Source: an uncultured Sutterella sp. (GTDB lineage Bacteria > Pseudomonadota > Gammaproteobacteria > Burkholderiales > Burkholderiaceae_F). Taken from it: 7,936 nt of DNA. The stretch spans positions 1 to 7,936 of the forward strand of contig USIM01000036.1 of NCBI GenBank assembly GCA_900554675.1, in the 5' to 3' direction. Positions 6,184 through 7,936 of the stretch are shown here, piece by piece. The notes beneath the pieces were generated by a model. It was not told the DNA's origin. It did no database searches and saw only the letters and a list, made by a program, of their open reading frames with translations. The translations under genes and the position numbers were made by a program. How positions within the stretch are numbered: the stretch's first letter is position 1; every line of letters starts with the position of its first letter.

Positions 6184-6213
6184 TTTCCGTTTCAAATTAC
6201 TTCGAAACGCAAA

Positions 6214-7893
6214 CTAACTACGTCGATAAAAACCGATTGAGTAATTCAAAAGGTTCTTTGCCAATTCTTTTCGGGAATCCAAGAAAAGCACATTCGGCAA
6301 AAGCGTACCATCGGCTTGCTTAAAGAAGTCGCGGTCGCCGTCCTTAGTCACCAACGCTAAGATTCGGACGTCAGGATTTAAGGCGCGCGTTTCATCAGCA
6401 ATCTTACGCTCCATTAATGCATCTTGAATCGTCAAAACCACCAAGCTTGCCTCACCCACCATGGCTTGTTCCAAAATGGACGGGCGAGAAGCATCACCCA
6501 ACACAAAGTTGTGCTTTAACTCTTCTTCTGAAATGCGATTAACGTTTTGTTCAATCACCTTACAGGGAATGTTGCGGTCGGCTAGGGATTCATAGATATC
6601 TCGCCCCATCAAATTGGCACCCACGATCACAATGGGGCCTCGCTTTTGAGTTTGATGAGAGTTAGAGTGCCAGACCATCGGATCCGGTAACGGTTTTTCG
6701 GGCGCAATAATATTGAGCACCGGCTTAATCAACTTAAAGATCAAAGGATTTAAAGCGATACTGAAAATGGCACCGGCCAAAATAAGTGTCATCCCTTCTT
6801 GTGGCAAGAAGCCCAATGAAACACCTAAACCGCCCAAAATAAAACTAAATTCCCCGACCTGTGACAAGCTCGCACCAATCGTCAATGCGTAACGCCAGTT
6901 GTATCCTAAAACGCGCACAATGGCGATACTCACCGCAGCCTTACCCACGATAATAATGCCCAACACGGCCAAAACACGTAACGGCTCACGAACGAGAATC
7001 GTCGGATCAAAAAGCATCCCCACACCGAGGAAGAAGATCACGGAGAAGGCGTCTTGGAGCGGCAAAGTATCTTGAGCTGCACGGTGAGCATATTCACTTT
7101 CTCGCATCATCATGCCGGCAAAGAAAGCACCCAAAGCGAACGACACTTTAAAGATTTCGGTGGATGCGTAGGCCACACCAATGGCAATAGCAATTACACA
7201 TAAGGTAAAAATTTCACGCGAACCGGTTTGAACGGCTTGCATCAATGCCCAGGGCAAAATACGGCGACCAACAAGCATCATGGTGGCCATAAAGCCAACA
7301 ATCAAAACACCCGTTTCCAAAAGCGTCCAAAGGAAAGCAGAATCGACCGTACCAATGGAGCCGTCTTTCACAACGCCGGCCAAGGACGGCAACAACACCA
7401 AAAGCAAAACCGTTGCCAAGTCTTCGACAACCAACCAGCCAACGGCCACTTGACCTTCGCCCGACTCCAATGCACCAAAGCCTTGCAATGCACGAATCAA
7501 CACCACCGTGGAAGCACATGAAAGACTTAAGCCAAGAATAAAAGAAGCTAAAAGGGTCCAACCCCAGTAGTGAGCCAAAGCCGTCCCTAAAACGGTCGCC
7601 GCTGCCATTTGCAATACGGCTCCGGGAACAGCAACAGCTTTAACACGCAAAAGCTCACGAACAGAAAAGTGCAGACCGACGCCAAACATCAAAAGCGTCA
7701 CCCCTAATTCGGACAACTGACTGGCTAATGCAACGTCACCGACAAAGCCTGGTGTGGTCGGCGCGATACAGACACCGGCTAACAAATAACCTACCAGGGC
7801 AGGTATACGTAAGCGGCTAGCCACAAAGCCAAAAAATAAGGCTAAACACAGCCCCCAAGCCAATGTTGCAATTAGAGTAAATTCATGTTCCAC
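6214..7893 (-). CDS. ybaL: YbaL-type (Kef-like) CPA2 monovalent cation:proton antiporter
   Basis: The 559-aa product matches YbaL in length and domain order: a multi-helix Na+/H+ exchanger domain (about 10-390), a linker, and a C-terminal TrkA-N/RCK domain (about 420-535) that would sense a nucleotide. The inner-membrane protein is predicted to exchange K+ or Na+ for H+; the exact ion cannot be told from sequence. Visible motifs are IPALVGYLLAG (30-40), LMFGVGLHFS (68-77), SCASTVV (125-131), the ion-coupling VVEDL with Glu157-Asp158, DAFSVIFFLGVGMLFDP (281-297), Gly317-Lys318 matching the Gly-Lys of YbaL, and GEFSFIL (347-353). The Rossmann motif is G425-A-N427-L-M-G430, with Asn where Gly is usual, and Glu448 after the second strand. 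The start is GTG 7893, supported by N-terminal alignment with the paralogue; no strong ribosome site is seen. It is the first gene of the membrane-protein group visible here. Confidence 0.94.
   Translation of the reverse strand: MEHEFTLIATLAWGLCLALFFGFVASRLRIPALVGYLLAGVCIAPTTPGFVGDVALASQLSELGVTLLMFGVGLHFSVRELLRVKAVAVPGAVLQMAAATVLGTALAHYWGWTLLASFILGLSLSCASTVVLIRALQGFGALESGEGQVAVGWLVVEDLATVLLLVLLPSLAGVVKDGSIGTVDSAFLWTLLETGVLIVGFMATMMLVGRRILPWALMQAVQTGSREIFTLCVIAIAIGVAYASTEIFKVSFALGAFFAGMMMRESEYAHRAAQDTLPLQDAFSVIFFLGVGMLFDPTILVREPLRVLAVLGIIIVGKAAVSIAIVRVLGYNWRYALTIGASLSQVGEFSFILGGLGVSLGFLPQEGMTLILAGAIFSIALNPLIFKLIKPVLNIIAPEKPLPDPMVWHSNSHQTQKRGPIVIVGANLMGRDIYESLADRNIPCKVIEQNVNRISEEELKHNFVLGDASRPSILEQAMVGEASLVVLTIQDALMERKIADETRALNPDVRILALVTKDGDRDFFKQADGTLLPNVLFLDSRKELAKNLLNYSIGFYRRS
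6991..7161 (-). repeat. Copy A of an 88% identical tract shared by the two YbaL-type genes
   Basis: This segment encodes residues 245-301 of the first paralogue. They are identical to residues 243-299 of the second. At DNA level it matches 5244-5414 in the same orientation with about 20 mismatches in 171 bases by hand count, all silent. It is part of a gene duplication. Confidence 0.85.
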
Positions 7894-7936
7894 GGTCTAA
7901 CGAACACTTTCAAAAAAATTAATGAGAACAACTTTT
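7894..7936. other. A/T-rich upstream edge of the YbaL-type gene
   Basis: These 43 bases precede the GTG of the rightmost gene. They contain a run of seven T on the minus strand, but no well-spaced promoter hexamers and no clear ribosome site. The promoter of this gene probably lies beyond the window. Confidence 0.4.

Overview
The window looks like a chromosomal segment of a moderate-GC betaproteobacterium. The SmpB reads like Burkholderiales SmpB, and the modest GC content and A/T-rich intergenic regions would suit a gut Sutterellaceae relative such as Parasutterella or Turicimonas. This placement is an inference from protein resemblance. No rRNA, tRNA, CRISPR array, insertion sequence or phage gene was seen.

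Layout. At the left edge is the 5' part of an RnfH/RatB-like gene (minus strand). A short divergent promoter region (171-330) separates it from smpB (plus strand, 331-780), the tmRNA partner for ribosome rescue. A bidirectional terminator at about 795-837 closes smpB and, from the other side, a minus-strand run of four small genes (2871 down to 853). Everything from 853 to 7893 lies on the minus strand. In transcription order the genes are a YbaL-type cation/proton antiporter (6214-7893), a second YbaL-type paralogue (4446-6140), a short NfeD-like membrane protein (3969-4397), a QmcA/paraslipin-type SPFH protein (2970-3950), a terminator, and then the four small genes.

Two parts stand out. 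First, the four small genes (146, 167, 165 and 186 aa) appear to be diverged tandem copies of one helical family that I do not recognise. Three share a [F/L][T/A]G[K/Q]NE[Q/H]F core; the last gene adds a four-cysteine N-terminal cluster. They are tightly packed, have their own likely promoter overlapping the qmcA terminator, and may form one translationally coupled unit. Second, the two YbaL paralogues differ at residues expected to be essential. The upstream copy keeps the transport-site Glu-Asp pair and a TM10-region lysine. The downstream copy has Val in place of the Asp and Asn in place of the Lys, although the rest of the protein is intact and strongly conserved. It is therefore a candidate non-transporting or altered partner of the active antiporter.

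How the genes may work together: NfeD and QmcA/SPFH proteins form a known membrane pair. Being downstream of two ion-antiporter paralogues, they could organise or protect those membrane proteins, but the evidence is adjacency only. SmpB and RnfH/RatB belong to a commonly conserved neighbourhood, although the usual ratA is not between them here.
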